NCBI RefSeq assembly: GCF_002904335.1
Contig: NZ_PPHF01000180.1
Span: 1-64,000, forward strand
Direction of reading: 5' to 3'
Length of the DNA: 64,000 nucleotides
Origin: Amycolatopsis sp. CA-126428
GTDB lineage: Bacteria > Actinomycetota > Actinomycetes > Mycobacteriales > Pseudonocardiaceae
Position 1 is the stretch's first letter; every line of letters starts with the position of its first letter. A program made the translations under genes and the position numbers. Positions 32,826 to 41,354 of this stretch are shown piece after piece. The notes under the pieces are model-generated. The model worked only from the letters and a program-made list of their open reading frames with translations, was not told where the DNA came from and searched no databases.

Positions 32826-33766
32826 CCGGCCCCGGCTGGCGCGAGCCGACCCTGGCCACGCTCACCGGCCGCCGGTTCTCCGACGAGGACTGGATCTTCG
32901 AGCGCAAGCTGGACGGCGTCCGCGCCATCTGCGTACGCGACTCCGGCCCGCCGACGCTGTACTCGCGCAACCACAAGGTGATGGACCACGCCTACCCGGA
33001 GATCGTCGAGGCCCTCGCCGCCCAGGGCGGCCCGCGGTTCGTCGCGGACGGCGAAATCGTGGCGTTCGACGGCGCGCAAACCAGCTTCGCCGCGTTGCAG
33101 CCCCGGATCCACGTCAGCGACCCGGACCGGGCCCGCGCGACCGGCGTGCGCGTCTACTACTACCTGTTCGACCTGCTGTACCTCGATGACCAGGACACGA
33201 CCGGGCTGCCGCTGCGGCGGCGGAAGGCGTTGCTGCGGGAGGCGTTCGGCTTCGCGGACCCGCTCCGGCTGTCGTCGCACCGCAACGCCGAAGGGGAGAA
33301 GTTCTTCGAGGAGGCGTGCCGGCGCGGCTGGGAGGGCGTCATCGCCAAGCGGGCGGACGCGCCGTACCACCACGGCCGGTCACCCGACTGGCTGAAGTTC
33401 AAGTGCGCGCAGGGCCAGGAGCTCGTCATCGGCGGCTTCACCGATCCCCAGGGCGCCCGCCACGGCTTCGGCGCGCTCCTGCTCGGTTACCACGAAGACG
33501 GAGTGCTGAAGTACGCCGGCAAGGTGGGCACCGGCTTCGGCGAGCAGCTGCTGGCGTCGCTGCACGCGCGGCTGCGGGAGCGGGAAACGGCCCGGTCGCC
33601 GTTCGCCGGACCGGTGCGGGAACCCGGCGCGCACTGGGTGCGGCCGGAGCTGGTGGCCCAGATCGGCTTTTCCGAGTGGACGCGCGACGGGCGGCTGCGG
33701 CACCCGCGGTTCGCCGGGCTGCGCGAGGACAAGAAGGCCGCGGACGTCGTACGGGAGCGCGCGTGA
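32822..33766 (+). CDS. ligD (ligase part): ATP-dependent DNA ligase of the LigD/LigC type
   Basis: 314 residues. AMP-binding motif I is FERKLDGVRA (Lys29), motif III FVADGEIVAFDG, motif IIIa YYYLFDLLYLD, motif IV GWEGVIAKRADAPY, motif V DWLKFKCAQGQELVIGGFTDPQG; an OB domain follows. Seals ends held by Ku. In mycobacteria this domain is fused to polymerase and nuclease parts as LigD; here it is a stand-alone chain, common in Streptomyces and relatives. GTGA overlaps with Ku before it and the polymerase after it show translational coupling. Confidence 0.9.
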   Translation: MTGPGWREPTLATLTGRRFSDEDWIFERKLDGVRAICVRDSGPPTLYSRNHKVMDHAYPEIVEALAAQGGPRFVADGEIVAFDGAQTSFAALQPRIHVSDPDRARATGVRVYYYLFDLLYLDDQDTTGLPLRRRKALLREAFGFADPLRLSSHRNAEGEKFFEEACRRGWEGVIAKRADAPYHHGRSPDWLKFKCAQGQELVIGGFTDPQGARHGFGALLLGYHEDGVLKYAGKVGTGFGEQLLASLHARLRERETARSPFAGPVREPGAHWVRPELVAQIGFSEWTRDGRLRHPRFAGLREDKKAADVVRERA

Positions 33767-34626
33767 AGACTTCCCACCCCGACAAGGTGTTCTACCCCGA
33801 AGACGGGCTCACCAAGGGCGACGTCGTCGAGTACTACCGCGCCGTCGCGGGCGTCATGCTGCCGCACCTGCGCGGCCGCCCGCTGACGCTGCGGCGCTTC
33901 CCCGACGGCATCGGGAAGCCGGGCTGGTTCCAGAAGCACCCGGGGGAGCACTTCCCGGACTCGATCCGCGTCGAGCGCGTTCCCCGCCGCGACGGCGGCA
34001 CCGACGACTACGTCGTGTGCGAGGACGCCGCGACACTCGAATACCTGGCGAACCAGGGAACGGTGGAGTTCCACGTCTGGCTGTCCACCGTGGACGCCCC
34101 CGAGCGGCCGGACCGGCTGGTGCTCGACCTCGATCCGCCGGACGGCACCCCGGTCGCCGAGCTGCGGGCGGTCGCCCGGCGCATCCGCGACCACTACGAG
34201 CGGGTGGGCTTGACGGCGTTCGTCCAGGCCACCGGCGGCCGCGGCTTCCACGTGCTCGCGCCGCTGGACGCGAAATCGGACACGGAGGTGGTGCTGGAGC
34301 TGTCGCGCGCCCTCGCCGACCGGGTCGCCGGCGACGACCCGGATCGGCTGACCACGGCCCAGCGCAAGGACAAGCGCGGCGACCGGATCTTCCTGGACGC
34401 CAACCGCAACGGGTACGCGCAGACGTTCGTGGCGCCGTACTCCCTGCGCGCCCGCCCGGGTGCGGCGGCCGCGACCCCGCTGGACTGGCGCGAGCTGGGG
34501 AAGGCGGACCCGGCCGGCTGGGGGCCGCGCAAGGAGAAGCAGCGGCTGGCCCGCAAGCAGGATCCCTGGCGCGAGCTGGACGAGCACGCGGGTTCGGCCG
34601 AGGCGGCGCTGAAGCAGCTGAGTTGA
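33763..34626 (+). CDS. ligD (polymerase part): LigD-type polymerase/primase for end joining
   Basis: 287 residues from GTG 33763. Archaeo-eukaryotic primase fold: VKTSHPDKVFYPEDGLTKGDVVEYY at the start, FPDGIGKPGWFQKHPGEHFP, the metal-binding DLDPPDG near 121-127, TGGRGFHVLAPLD and DANRNGYAQTFVAPYSLRARPGA-type ending. Adds ribo- or deoxynucleotides to fill gaps before ligation. Third gene of the Ku-ligase-polymerase operon, joined by GTGA. No phosphoesterase domain is encoded in this operon. It ends 7 nt from the convergent UdgX gene. Confidence 0.9.
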   Translation: MKTSHPDKVFYPEDGLTKGDVVEYYRAVAGVMLPHLRGRPLTLRRFPDGIGKPGWFQKHPGEHFPDSIRVERVPRRDGGTDDYVVCEDAATLEYLANQGTVEFHVWLSTVDAPERPDRLVLDLDPPDGTPVAELRAVARRIRDHYERVGLTAFVQATGGRGFHVLAPLDAKSDTEVVLELSRALADRVAGDDPDRLTTAQRKDKRGDRIFLDANRNGYAQTFVAPYSLRARPGAAAATPLDWRELGKADPAGWGPRKEKQRLARKQDPWRELDEHAGSAEAALKQLS

Positions 34627-34633
34627 GCGGGCT

Positions 34634-35266
34634 TCAGCCGAGCAGCTTCGCCGCGGCCCGCAGATCGGCGACGAAGCCGGCGTAGGCGTCGTCCCGGTCC
34701 GGTGCGCGCAGCACGGCCGACGGGTGGACCGTCGCCATGGCCGACGGCATCAGCTCGGCCAGCTCCGCCGGCGGCTCGAGCGGCTCGCCCCGGTGCGCGG
34801 TCAGCCGGAACTTAGGGCCCAGCAACGACTGAGCGGCCGTCGCGCCCAGCAGCAGCACCAGCTCCGGGCGCACGGCACGCAGTTCCGCCAGCAGCCACGG
34901 GCGGCAGGCGACCACCTCGGTGCGGCCCGGTTTCCGGTGGATCCGCCGCTTCCCGCGTTCGTCGCGCTCGAACTTGAAGTGCTTGACCGCGTTGGTGACG
35001 TACAGCGACCGCCGGTCGAAGCCCGCTTCTTCGAAGGCGCGGTCCAAGAGCTTCCCGGCGGGCCCCACGAACGGCTCGCCCGCGAGGTCCTCCTTGTCGC
35101 CCGGCTGCTCGCCGACGACGAGGACCTTCGCCCCGGCCGAGCCCTCGCCGAAGACGGTCTGGGTGGCGTCCTGGTGGAGGTGGCAGGCCTGGCAGCCGGA
35201 CGCCGCCGACCGCAACCGGTCGAGGTCGGTGGTGTCCGGCGGCTCGGCACCGCGGGAAGCCGGCAT
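34634..35266 (-). CDS. udgX: UdgX-type uracil-DNA glycosylase
   Basis: 210 residues from ATG 35266. Family 4-like UDG with the UdgX marks: GEQPGDKED (52-60) followed by LAGEPFVGPAG, and the KRRIH loop (106-110), whose His110 matches the residue that becomes covalently bound to DNA in the mycobacterial enzyme. CQAC (25-28) and Cys121 are iron-sulfur ligands; HPSAVLR (181-187) is the late active-site motif. UdgX excises uracil but stays cross-linked to the abasic site. Location tail to tail with the end-joining operon suggests a shared DNA-repair response. Confidence 0.87.
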   Translation of the reverse strand: MPASRGAEPPDTTDLDRLRSAASGCQACHLHQDATQTVFGEGSAGAKVLVVGEQPGDKEDLAGEPFVGPAGKLLDRAFEEAGFDRRSLYVTNAVKHFKFERDERGKRRIHRKPGRTEVVACRPWLLAELRAVRPELVLLLGATAAQSLLGPKFRLTAHRGEPLEPPAELAELMPSAMATVHPSAVLRAPDRDDAYAGFVADLRAAAKLLG

Positions 35267-35295
35267 GTGCCCGGAAATTCCCCGCCCGGGGCACG

Positions 35296-35319
35296 GGTAA
35301 ACCTGCCCCGGGCGGGTAG
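35296..35319 (+). promoter_or_regulatory. SigB-type -10 before the CBS gene
   Basis: GGGTAG at 35314-35319, 34 nt before ATG 35354, with only a weak -35 (GGTA, 35296-35299, 14 nt away). A second GGGTAA at 35295-35300 is an alternative -10. Confidence 0.4.
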
Positions 35320-35353
35320 CCGGGACGCCACCACCCGGAGAAAGGAGTTCACG

Positions 35354-35770
35354 ATGACCACCGCACGCGACATCATGACGTCGGACGTGACCTGCGCGCG
35401 GGAGTCCGAAACCGTGCACGACGCCGCGGTCACCATGGCGCGCAAGGGCGTCGGTGCCCTGCCGATCTGCGGCGAGGACAACCGGCTGAAGGGCATGATC
35501 ACCGACCGCGACATCGTGGTGAAGGTCCTGGCCGAGGGCAAGGACCCCCGGGCGATCCACGTCGGCGAGCTCGCCCAGGGCGAGGTCGTGACGATCGGCG
35601 CGGACGACGACGCCCAGCAGATCCTGCGCACGATGTCCGAGCACCGCGTCCGCCGGCTGCCGGTGATCGACGGGCACGACCTGGTCGGGATCGTCGCCCA
35701 GGCCGACGTGGCCCGGGCGCTTTCCAACCCGAGTACCGGCGAGCTGGTCGAAGCGCTGTCCTACGACTGA
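35354..35770 (+). CDS. CBS-domain pair protein, Hrp1-like
   Basis: 138 residues; AAAGGAG before ATG. Two CBS domains fill the protein: RDIMTSDVTCARESETVHDAAVTMA ... GMITDRDIVVKVL (about 5-60) and VGELAQGEVVTIGADDDAQQILRTM ... VGIVAQADVARAL (about 72-128). Such stand-alone pairs bind adenosyl ligands; the mycobacterial relative Hrp1 is induced in hypoxia. Ends at a strong hairpin shared with the convergent DUF3040 gene. Stress-set member by its upstream GGGTAG. Confidence 0.85.
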   Translation: MTTARDIMTSDVTCARESETVHDAAVTMARKGVGALPICGEDNRLKGMITDRDIVVKVLAEGKDPRAIHVGELAQGEVVTIGADDDAQQILRTMSEHRVRRLPVIDGHDLVGIVAQADVARALSNPSTGELVEALSYD

Positions 35771-35778
35771 GCGACGCT

Positions 35779-35836
35779 CCCGACACGGTACGGCCGCTCC
35801 CGGCGCGAGTTCCGGGGGCGGCCGTACCGCGTCGGG
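35779..35836. terminator. Strong bidirectional hairpin terminator
   Basis: Arms CCCGACACGGTACGGCCGC (35779-35797) and GCGGCCGTACCGCGTCGGG (35818-35836), 18 of 19 pairs. Lies between the convergent CBS and DUF3040 genes, touching neither coding region. Confidence 0.8.
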
Positions 35837-35841
35837 TGAGA

Positions 35842-36144
35842 TCAGGCCGAGCCGGCCGTCGCACCGTCCTCAGTGGACTCGCGGATCGACTCGGCGCGGG
35901 CGATGTGCCAGGCCACCAGCGCGCCCGCACTCACCGTGCCCCAGAGCACGAGCGCCGCGTCGCGGGCGAACAGCCCGACGATCAGCATCACCAGCGCGGT
36001 GACGTCGCAGAGCACCAGCAGCAGGCTCCAACGCTTCGGCGAGCGTAATTTGCGGCCGCTGAAGGCGGCGGCGAACGCGGGATCACTCGCGCGCAGCTCC
36101 GCCTCGATTTCGCGGAGGGCGTGGCGTTCTCGATCCGGGAGCAT
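35842..36144 (-). CDS. DUF3040 membrane protein
   Basis: 100 residues. LPDRERHALREIEAELRASDPAFAAAF is the DUF3040 signature; two membrane segments follow (WSLLLVLCDVTALVMLIVGLF and AALVLWGTVSAGALVAWHIA). Found throughout actinomycetes, function unknown. GGAGGCC before ATG; a SigB-type -10 lies 30 nt upstream, closing the stress block. Confidence 0.82.
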   Translation of the reverse strand: MLPDRERHALREIEAELRASDPAFAAAFSGRKLRSPKRWSLLLVLCDVTALVMLIVGLFARDAALVLWGTVSAGALVAWHIARAESIRESTEDGATAGSA

Positions 36145-36174
36145 GGGGGCCTCCTCGCTCGGCTATCGCTGGGG

Positions 36175-36200
36175 ATACCCGTTTTCCACCCGGGCGAAGC
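36175..36200 (-). promoter_or_regulatory. SigB-type promoter of the DUF3040 gene
   Basis: Minus strand GCTT (36200-36197) - 16 nt - GGGTAT (36180-36175), 30 nt before ATG 36144. The -35 is imperfect. Confidence 0.5.
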
Positions 36201-36207
36201 ACCGGAA

Positions 36208-37974
36208 TCAGTGGTTGTCGCGGGGGATTCCCTTGGTTGCCGCGATGCGCTGGTACGCCACGGCGGGGCGCAGCACCATGCCGTCGCACAGCTGGTCGAC
36301 CATCGACCGCTGGATCTCCTGCCACGGCGTCTGCGACTCCGGAACCGGGTAGCCGCCGGCCTCGGCCAGCGCCCGGTGGCGCCGCGCGAGTTCCTCGTCG
36401 GAGATCAGCACGTCCGCGGTGCCGGCGCCCAGGTCGATCCGGACCCGGTCCCCGGTCCGCAGCACGGCGAGACCGCCGCCCGCCGCGGCTTCGGGGGAGG
36501 CGTTGAGGATCGACGGCGACCCGGACGTCCCCGACTGGCGGCCGTCGCCGAGGCACGGCAGCTCGTGCACGCCCCGCTTGATCAGCTCCGCCGGCGGGCG
36601 CATGTTGACCACCTCCGCCGACCCCGGGTAGCCGAGCGGGCCGGTGCCGCGCATCACCAGCAGCGAGTGCTCGTCGACGCCGAGGTCCGGTTCGTCGATG
36701 CGGGCGTGGTAGTCCTCGGGGCCGTCGAAGACGACCGCGGTGCCTTCGTAGACGCCCCCGGCCAGGTACCGGCGCCGGAACTCCGGCGAGATGACGCTGG
36801 ACTTCATGATCGCCGCGTCGAAGAGGTTGCCCTTCAGCACCAGGAACCCGGCGTCGGGGGTGAGGGCGGTGTCGAAGGTGCGGATGACGTCCCGGTCGCC
36901 GGCTTCGGCGTCGCGGCAGTTGTCGCCCAGGGTGCGGCCGTTGACGGTGGGCGCGTCCTCGTGGATCAGCCCGTGGCGCATCAGCTCGTGCACCACGGCC
37001 GGGACACCGCCCGCGCGGTGGAACTCCTCGCCGAGGTACTTGCCCGCCGGCTGCAGGTCGACCAGCAGCGGGACGCCGTGGCCGAGCCGCTGCCAGTCGT
37101 CGAGGGGCAGGTCGACGCCGATGTGGCGGGCGATCGCGCCGATGTGGATGGGCGCGTTGGTCGAGCCGCCGATGGCGGAGCTCACCACGATGGCGTTCTC
37201 GAACGCCTCGCGCGTCAGGATGTCCGACGGCCTGAGGTCCTCGCGGACCAGTTCGACGATCCGCAGCCCGGTGCGGTAGGCCATCCGCGCCCGGTCGCGG
37301 TGCGGGGCCGGGATGGCCGCGCAGCCGGGCAGGCTCATCCCGAGCGTCTCGGCGAGCGCGTTCATCGTGGACGCCGTGCCCATCGTGTTGCAGTGCCCCG
37401 GCGACGGCGCGGACGACGCGACGAGCTCCATGAACCCGGCGTCGTCGATCTCGCCGGCGGCGAGCAGCTCACGCGCCTTCCAGATGATGGTGCCGGACCC
37501 GGTGCGCTCGCCGTTGAACCAGCCGTTGAGCATCGGGCCGCCGGAGAGCACGATCGCGGGGATGTCGACGGTCGCGGCGGCCATCAGGCACGCCGGGGTG
37601 GTCTTGTCGCAGCCGGTGGTGAGCACGACACCGTCGATGGGGTAGCCGTAGAGCGTCTCGACCAGGCCGAGGTAGGCGAGGTTCCGGTCGAGGGCGGCGG
37701 TCGGGCGCTTGCCGGTCTCCTGGATCGGGTGCACCGGGAACTCGATCGCGATCCCGCCGGCCTCGCGGATGCCTTCCCGCGTCCGGTCGGCCAGCTGCAG
37801 GTGGTGGCGGTTGCAGGGCGTGAGGTCGGAGCCGGTCTGCGCGATGCCGATCACCGGCTTGCCGGACTGCAGTTCCTCCCGGGTGATGCCCCAGTTCATG
37901 TACCGCTCGAGGTAGAGGGCGGTCATCCCGGGGTCGGCGGGGTTGTCGAACCAAGCTTCGCTGCGCAGTCCCAT
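36208..37974 (-). CDS. IlvD/Edd-family sugar-acid dehydratase
   Basis: 588 residues from ATG 37974. Iron-sulfur dehydratase: PVIGIAQTGSDLTPCNRHH, VLTTGCDKTTPACLMAAAT (cluster Cys), PGHCNTMGTASTMNALAETLGM (second Cys), SAIGGSTNAPIHI, and GDGRQSGTSGSPSILNASPEAA at the end. The RxGSDLTPCN wording and length fit arabonate/xylonate-type sugar-acid dehydratases rather than the branched-chain amino acid enzyme. Removes water from an aldonate to give the 2-keto-3-deoxy acid. Lies downstream of the beta-glucosidase but behind a hairpin, so it likely has its own promoter; no ribosome site precedes the ATG. Confidence 0.82.
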   Translation of the reverse strand: MGLRSEAWFDNPADPGMTALYLERYMNWGITREELQSGKPVIGIAQTGSDLTPCNRHHLQLADRTREGIREAGGIAIEFPVHPIQETGKRPTAALDRNLAYLGLVETLYGYPIDGVVLTTGCDKTTPACLMAAATVDIPAIVLSGGPMLNGWFNGERTGSGTIIWKARELLAAGEIDDAGFMELVASSAPSPGHCNTMGTASTMNALAETLGMSLPGCAAIPAPHRDRARMAYRTGLRIVELVREDLRPSDILTREAFENAIVVSSAIGGSTNAPIHIGAIARHIGVDLPLDDWQRLGHGVPLLVDLQPAGKYLGEEFHRAGGVPAVVHELMRHGLIHEDAPTVNGRTLGDNCRDAEAGDRDVIRTFDTALTPDAGFLVLKGNLFDAAIMKSSVISPEFRRRYLAGGVYEGTAVVFDGPEDYHARIDEPDLGVDEHSLLVMRGTGPLGYPGSAEVVNMRPPAELIKRGVHELPCLGDGRQSGTSGSPSILNASPEAAAGGGLAVLRTGDRVRIDLGAGTADVLISDEELARRHRALAEAGGYPVPESQTPWQEIQRSMVDQLCDGMVLRPAVAYQRIAATKGIPRDNH

Positions 37975-38019
37975 ACCGGCCAGTCTGGCAACGCGCCCCG
38001 CCGAATGCACGCCCCGGCG

Positions 38020-38055
38020 TCCGTGAAGGCCACCCGCGCCGGTGGCCTTCACGGA
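38020..38055 (-). terminator. Hairpin terminator, GTGAAGGCCACC family
   Basis: Perfect 15-bp arms TCCGTGAAGGCCACC (38020-38034) and complement (38041-38055) with 6-nt loop, 6 nt past the beta-glucosidase stop. Should end the ceb operon. Confidence 0.75.
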
Positions 38056-38061
38056 CTTCGC

Positions 38062-39483
38062 TCAGCCGAGCCCGTTCAGGCCGATCACGCGGGAGTACCA
38101 GTGGGCACTCTGCTTCGGCGTCCGCCGCTGCGTCTCGTAGTCGACGTGGACCAGGCCGAACCGCTTCGCGTAGCCCTCGGCCCACTCGAAGTTGTCCAGC
38201 AGCGACCAGTAGAAGTACCCGCGCAGGTCGACACCGGCCTCGATGGCCTCGTGCGCGGCCCGCAGGTGCGAGTCGAGAAACGCGACGCGGTCGGTGTCGA
38301 CGATGTCACCGCCGTCGGAGACGACGTCGGGGTAGGCCGCGCCGTTCTCCGTGATGTACAGCGGCACCGGCCGGTAGCCGCGGTGCACCTGCAGCAGCGA
38401 CTCGGTCAGCCCGGCCGGCTGGACCTCCCAGCCGGAGTCGGTGCGGGGCGCCGCCGGGTCCGGGACGAAGTGCACGTCGCCGGCGCCGACCCACTCGGGG
38501 CCCGCCGGCTCGCTGCCCGGCACCGGACGGCCCGCGACGCGGTAGTCGCGGTAGTAGTTCACGCCCAGCCAGTCGACGTGCGCGGCGATGACCGCGGCGT
38601 CTTCGTCCCGCACGACCGAGCCGAGCCCGAACGGCTCGAGGTCGGCGACCAGGTCGTCCGGGTAGCCGCCGCGCAGCACCGGGTCGAGGAACAACCGGTT
38701 CTGCAGGCCGTCGATCCGCCGGGCCGCGGCGACGTCGGCGACGTTCGCCGGGTCGTGCGGGACGACCGGGTACAGGTTCAGCGTGATGCCGGCCGCGGTC
38801 TCCGGGGCGTGCCGCCGGATGACGTCCATCGCCAGGCCGTGGCCCAGCAGCAGGTGGTGCGTCGCCGCCACGGCCGCCGGGTGGTCGGCGCGGCCGGGCG
38901 CGTGGATGCCGCCCGCGTAGCCGAGCATCGCCGCGCACCACGGCTCGTTGAGCGTCGACCAGCTGGCGACCCGGTCGCCCAGCCGCTCCAGCACGGTCTC
39001 GGCGTACTCGGCGAACCGGTACGCCGTGTCCCGGTTGGTCCAGCCGCCCTGCTCCTCCAGGGCCTGCGGCAGGTCCCAGTGGTACAGCGTGGCCCACGGC
39101 TGGATCCCGGACTCGAGCAGGCAGTCGACCAGCCGGTCGTAGAAGCCGAGGCCGGCGGTGTTCGCCTTGCCGCCGTCCGGCCGCACCCGCGGCCAGGCCA
39201 GCGAGAAGCGGTAGGCACCGAGGTTGAGCCGGCGCATCAGCCCGACGTCTTCGGAGTACCGCCGGTAGTGGTCGGCCGCCGGTTCGCCGTTGTCGCCGCC
39301 CCGGACCGCACCCGGGCGGCGGGCGAAGACGTCCCAGACCGAGTCGGTGCGCCCGTCGGCCGTCGTGGCTCCTTCCACCTGGAACGCCGCGGTGGCGGCG
39401 CCCCAGACGAAGCCAGGCGGGAACATCAACGCGGTCTCCGCCCGGACATTCTCGGCCCGAACACTGTCGGGATGTACGGACAT
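38062..39483 (-). CDS. bglC: GH1 beta-glucosidase
   Basis: 473 residues from ATG 39483, two bases after the CebG stop, so part of the ceb operon. FPPGFVWGAATAAFQVEG opens the GH1 barrel; ATLYHWDLPQALEE; acid/base Glu in WSTLNEPWCAA (about 178); nucleophile Glu in PLYITENGAAYPD (about 378); GYFYWSLLDNFEWAEGYAKRFGLVHVDY closes the substrate site. No signal peptide, so it works in the cytoplasm on cellobiose and short cello-oligomers brought in by CebEFG. Position and lack of secretion match BglC of Streptomyces. Confidence 0.92.
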   Translation of the reverse strand: MSVHPDSVRAENVRAETALMFPPGFVWGAATAAFQVEGATTADGRTDSVWDVFARRPGAVRGGDNGEPAADHYRRYSEDVGLMRRLNLGAYRFSLAWPRVRPDGGKANTAGLGFYDRLVDCLLESGIQPWATLYHWDLPQALEEQGGWTNRDTAYRFAEYAETVLERLGDRVASWSTLNEPWCAAMLGYAGGIHAPGRADHPAAVAATHHLLLGHGLAMDVIRRHAPETAAGITLNLYPVVPHDPANVADVAAARRIDGLQNRLFLDPVLRGGYPDDLVADLEPFGLGSVVRDEDAAVIAAHVDWLGVNYYRDYRVAGRPVPGSEPAGPEWVGAGDVHFVPDPAAPRTDSGWEVQPAGLTESLLQVHRGYRPVPLYITENGAAYPDVVSDGGDIVDTDRVAFLDSHLRAAHEAIEAGVDLRGYFYWSLLDNFEWAEGYAKRFGLVHVDYETQRRTPKQSAHWYSRVIGLNGLG

Positions 39484-39485
39484 GT

Positions 39486-40358
39486 TCACCCTTTCACGGC
39501 ACCTTGCATGATCCCGGCCACGATCTGGCGGCCGAGGAGGACGAAGACGATGAGGATGGGAATGGTGGCCAGGGTCGTGCCGGCCAGGACGAGCGAATAG
39601 TCGACGTAGTAGCCGCTCTGCAGCTTTTCCAGGGCCACCTGGACGGTGGGGTTGCCGGCGTCCAGCACGACGAGCGGCCACAGGAAGTCGTTCCACGACA
39701 TCATGAACGTGAACATCGCGAGGATCGCCGCGGCCGGGCGCACCGCGGGCATGCAGACGTTCCAGAAGATCCGGATCATGCTGCAGCCGTCGACGCGCGC
39801 GGCCTCGACGAGCTCGTACGGCAGCGCGTCCAGCGTGTACTGCCGCATCCAGAACACGCCGAACGCGGTGACCAGGTTGGGCACGATCACCGCCGCCAGG
39901 CTCCCCGTCCAGCCCAGTTCGGACATCGCGATGAACAGCGGGATGATGCCCAGCTGGGTGGGTACCGCGAGCGTGACGACGATGAACACGAACGCCTTGT
40001 TGCGCCCCCGGAACCGCAGTTTCGCGAAGGCGAACCCGGCCAGTGAGGAGAACAGCACCGTCGTCAGCGTCACCGTGCCGGACACGATGACGCTGTTGGC
40101 CAGCGCCTTCCAGAACGGCACGGAGTCGAACACCCGCGCGGCGTTGGCGAAGAAGTTGCCGCCGGGCAGGAACGGCGGGATGCGCTCGGTGAGCATCCCG
40201 TTGTCGCGGCTGGCCACCAGGAACGACCAGTAGAACGGGAACAGCGAACCGAGCACGAAGATCGCCAGCACGATGTAGGTCGCCTTGCGCGGCTTGCCGA
40301 GCGTGGCGACGCTCTTGCGCAGTCCCGTCTTCGGAGGGGCACTCTGGAGTGTCGTCAT
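39486..40358 (-). CDS. cebG: Cellobiose ABC transporter permease CebG (MalG type)
   Basis: 290 residues. Six hydrophobic segments, first one ATYIVLAIFVLGSLFPFYWSFL; the ATPase-docking loop is EAARVDGCSMIRIFWNVCMPAVRPA. Partners with CebF to form the membrane channel for cellobiose/cellotriose. ATG overlaps the CebF stop (ATGA). As in Streptomyces there is no ATPase gene in the operon; a shared MsiK-type ATPase elsewhere is expected. Confidence 0.88.
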   Translation of the reverse strand: MTTLQSAPPKTGLRKSVATLGKPRKATYIVLAIFVLGSLFPFYWSFLVASRDNGMLTERIPPFLPGGNFFANAARVFDSVPFWKALANSVIVSGTVTLTTVLFSSLAGFAFAKLRFRGRNKAFVFIVVTLAVPTQLGIIPLFIAMSELGWTGSLAAVIVPNLVTAFGVFWMRQYTLDALPYELVEAARVDGCSMIRIFWNVCMPAVRPAAAILAMFTFMMSWNDFLWPLVVLDAGNPTVQVALEKLQSGYYVDYSLVLAGTTLATIPILIVFVLLGRQIVAGIMQGAVKG

Positions 40359-41350
40359 TTCTTCTTCACCTTCACCGCCGGGGTGCTGGCGATCCGGCTG
40401 GTGAGGAAGTAGTTCGCCAGCGCGATGAGCACGATGATCAGGAACAGCACCCAGGCGATCGCCGAAGCGTAGCCGAGGTCGGCGTTCTGGAACGCCGTCT
40501 GGTAGAGGTACAGCGTCACGGTCTGGAACTGGTTGGTGGAACCGCCGTTGTTCGACCCCGGCATGGCGTCGAACAGCTTCGGCTCGGTGAAGATCTGCAG
40601 GCCGCCGATCGTCGAGGTGATGGTGATGAAGATCAGCGTCGGCCGGAGCAGCGGCAGGGTGACGTTCCAGAACCGGCGCCACGTGCCGGCCCCGTCGATC
40701 AGCGCCGCCTCGTGCAGTTCCTTCGGAATGGCCTGCATGGCCGCCAGCACGATGAGGGCGTTGTAGCCGGTCCAGCGCCAGTTCACCATGATCGCGATCG
40801 CGACGTGGCTGGCGAACCGGTTGGCCTGCCATTGGATCGGGTCCAGCCCGAAGGTCTGCAGCACACCGTTGATCAGCCCGTACTTCGGGCCGAACAGGTT
40901 GGCGAAGATGATGCCGATGGCGACGAGACTGGCCGCGTACGGGAGCAGGATGCCCACGCGCCAGCCGGTCGCGCCGCGCAGCCGGGCGCCGAGCAGTGCC
41001 GCCAGCAGGATCGCGATGACGAGCTGCGGGATGCTGGAGAGCAGGAAGATGCTGATCGTGTTGACCAGCGCGTTCCAGAACTGCGTGTCGGCGAACAGCT
41101 CCGTGTAGTTGCCGATGCCGAGGAAGTCGGGGTGGTCGGCGCCGGCCTCCCACTTGAACATCGAGACGTACGCGGTGTAGAGCAGCGGGAACAGGCCGAC
41201 GATCCCGAAGAGGACGAAGAACGGCGCGATGTAGAGGTACGGCGAGACCTTGACGTCCCACCGGCTCAACCGGTGACGGAAGGTGGGCCGGGGAGACACG
41301 CGCTCCCCGGCCTTACTCCCTTCTGGCGCGACCTTGTCGAGGACGGTCAT
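40355..41350 (-). CDS. cebF: Cellobiose ABC transporter permease CebF (MalF type)
   Basis: 331 residues. Polar N-terminus, then VSPYLYIAPFFVLFGIVGLFPLLYTAYV and further segments; docking loop is EAALIDGAGTWRRFWNVTLPLLRPT. TEPKLFDAMPGSNNGGSTNQ is a typical sugar-permease extracytoplasmic loop. Starts 4 nt after the CebE stop and overlaps CebG by ATGA. Confidence 0.88.
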   Translation of the reverse strand: MTVLDKVAPEGSKAGERVSPRPTFRHRLSRWDVKVSPYLYIAPFFVLFGIVGLFPLLYTAYVSMFKWEAGADHPDFLGIGNYTELFADTQFWNALVNTISIFLLSSIPQLVIAILLAALLGARLRGATGWRVGILLPYAASLVAIGIIFANLFGPKYGLINGVLQTFGLDPIQWQANRFASHVAIAIMVNWRWTGYNALIVLAAMQAIPKELHEAALIDGAGTWRRFWNVTLPLLRPTLIFITITSTIGGLQIFTEPKLFDAMPGSNNGGSTNQFQTVTLYLYQTAFQNADLGYASAIAWVLFLIIVLIALANYFLTSRIASTPAVKVKKK

Positions 41351-41354
41351 CGGC

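Noticed and set aside
34627..35300. Plus-strand reading of the udgX region
   Set aside because: The minus frame carries a full UdgX motif set.
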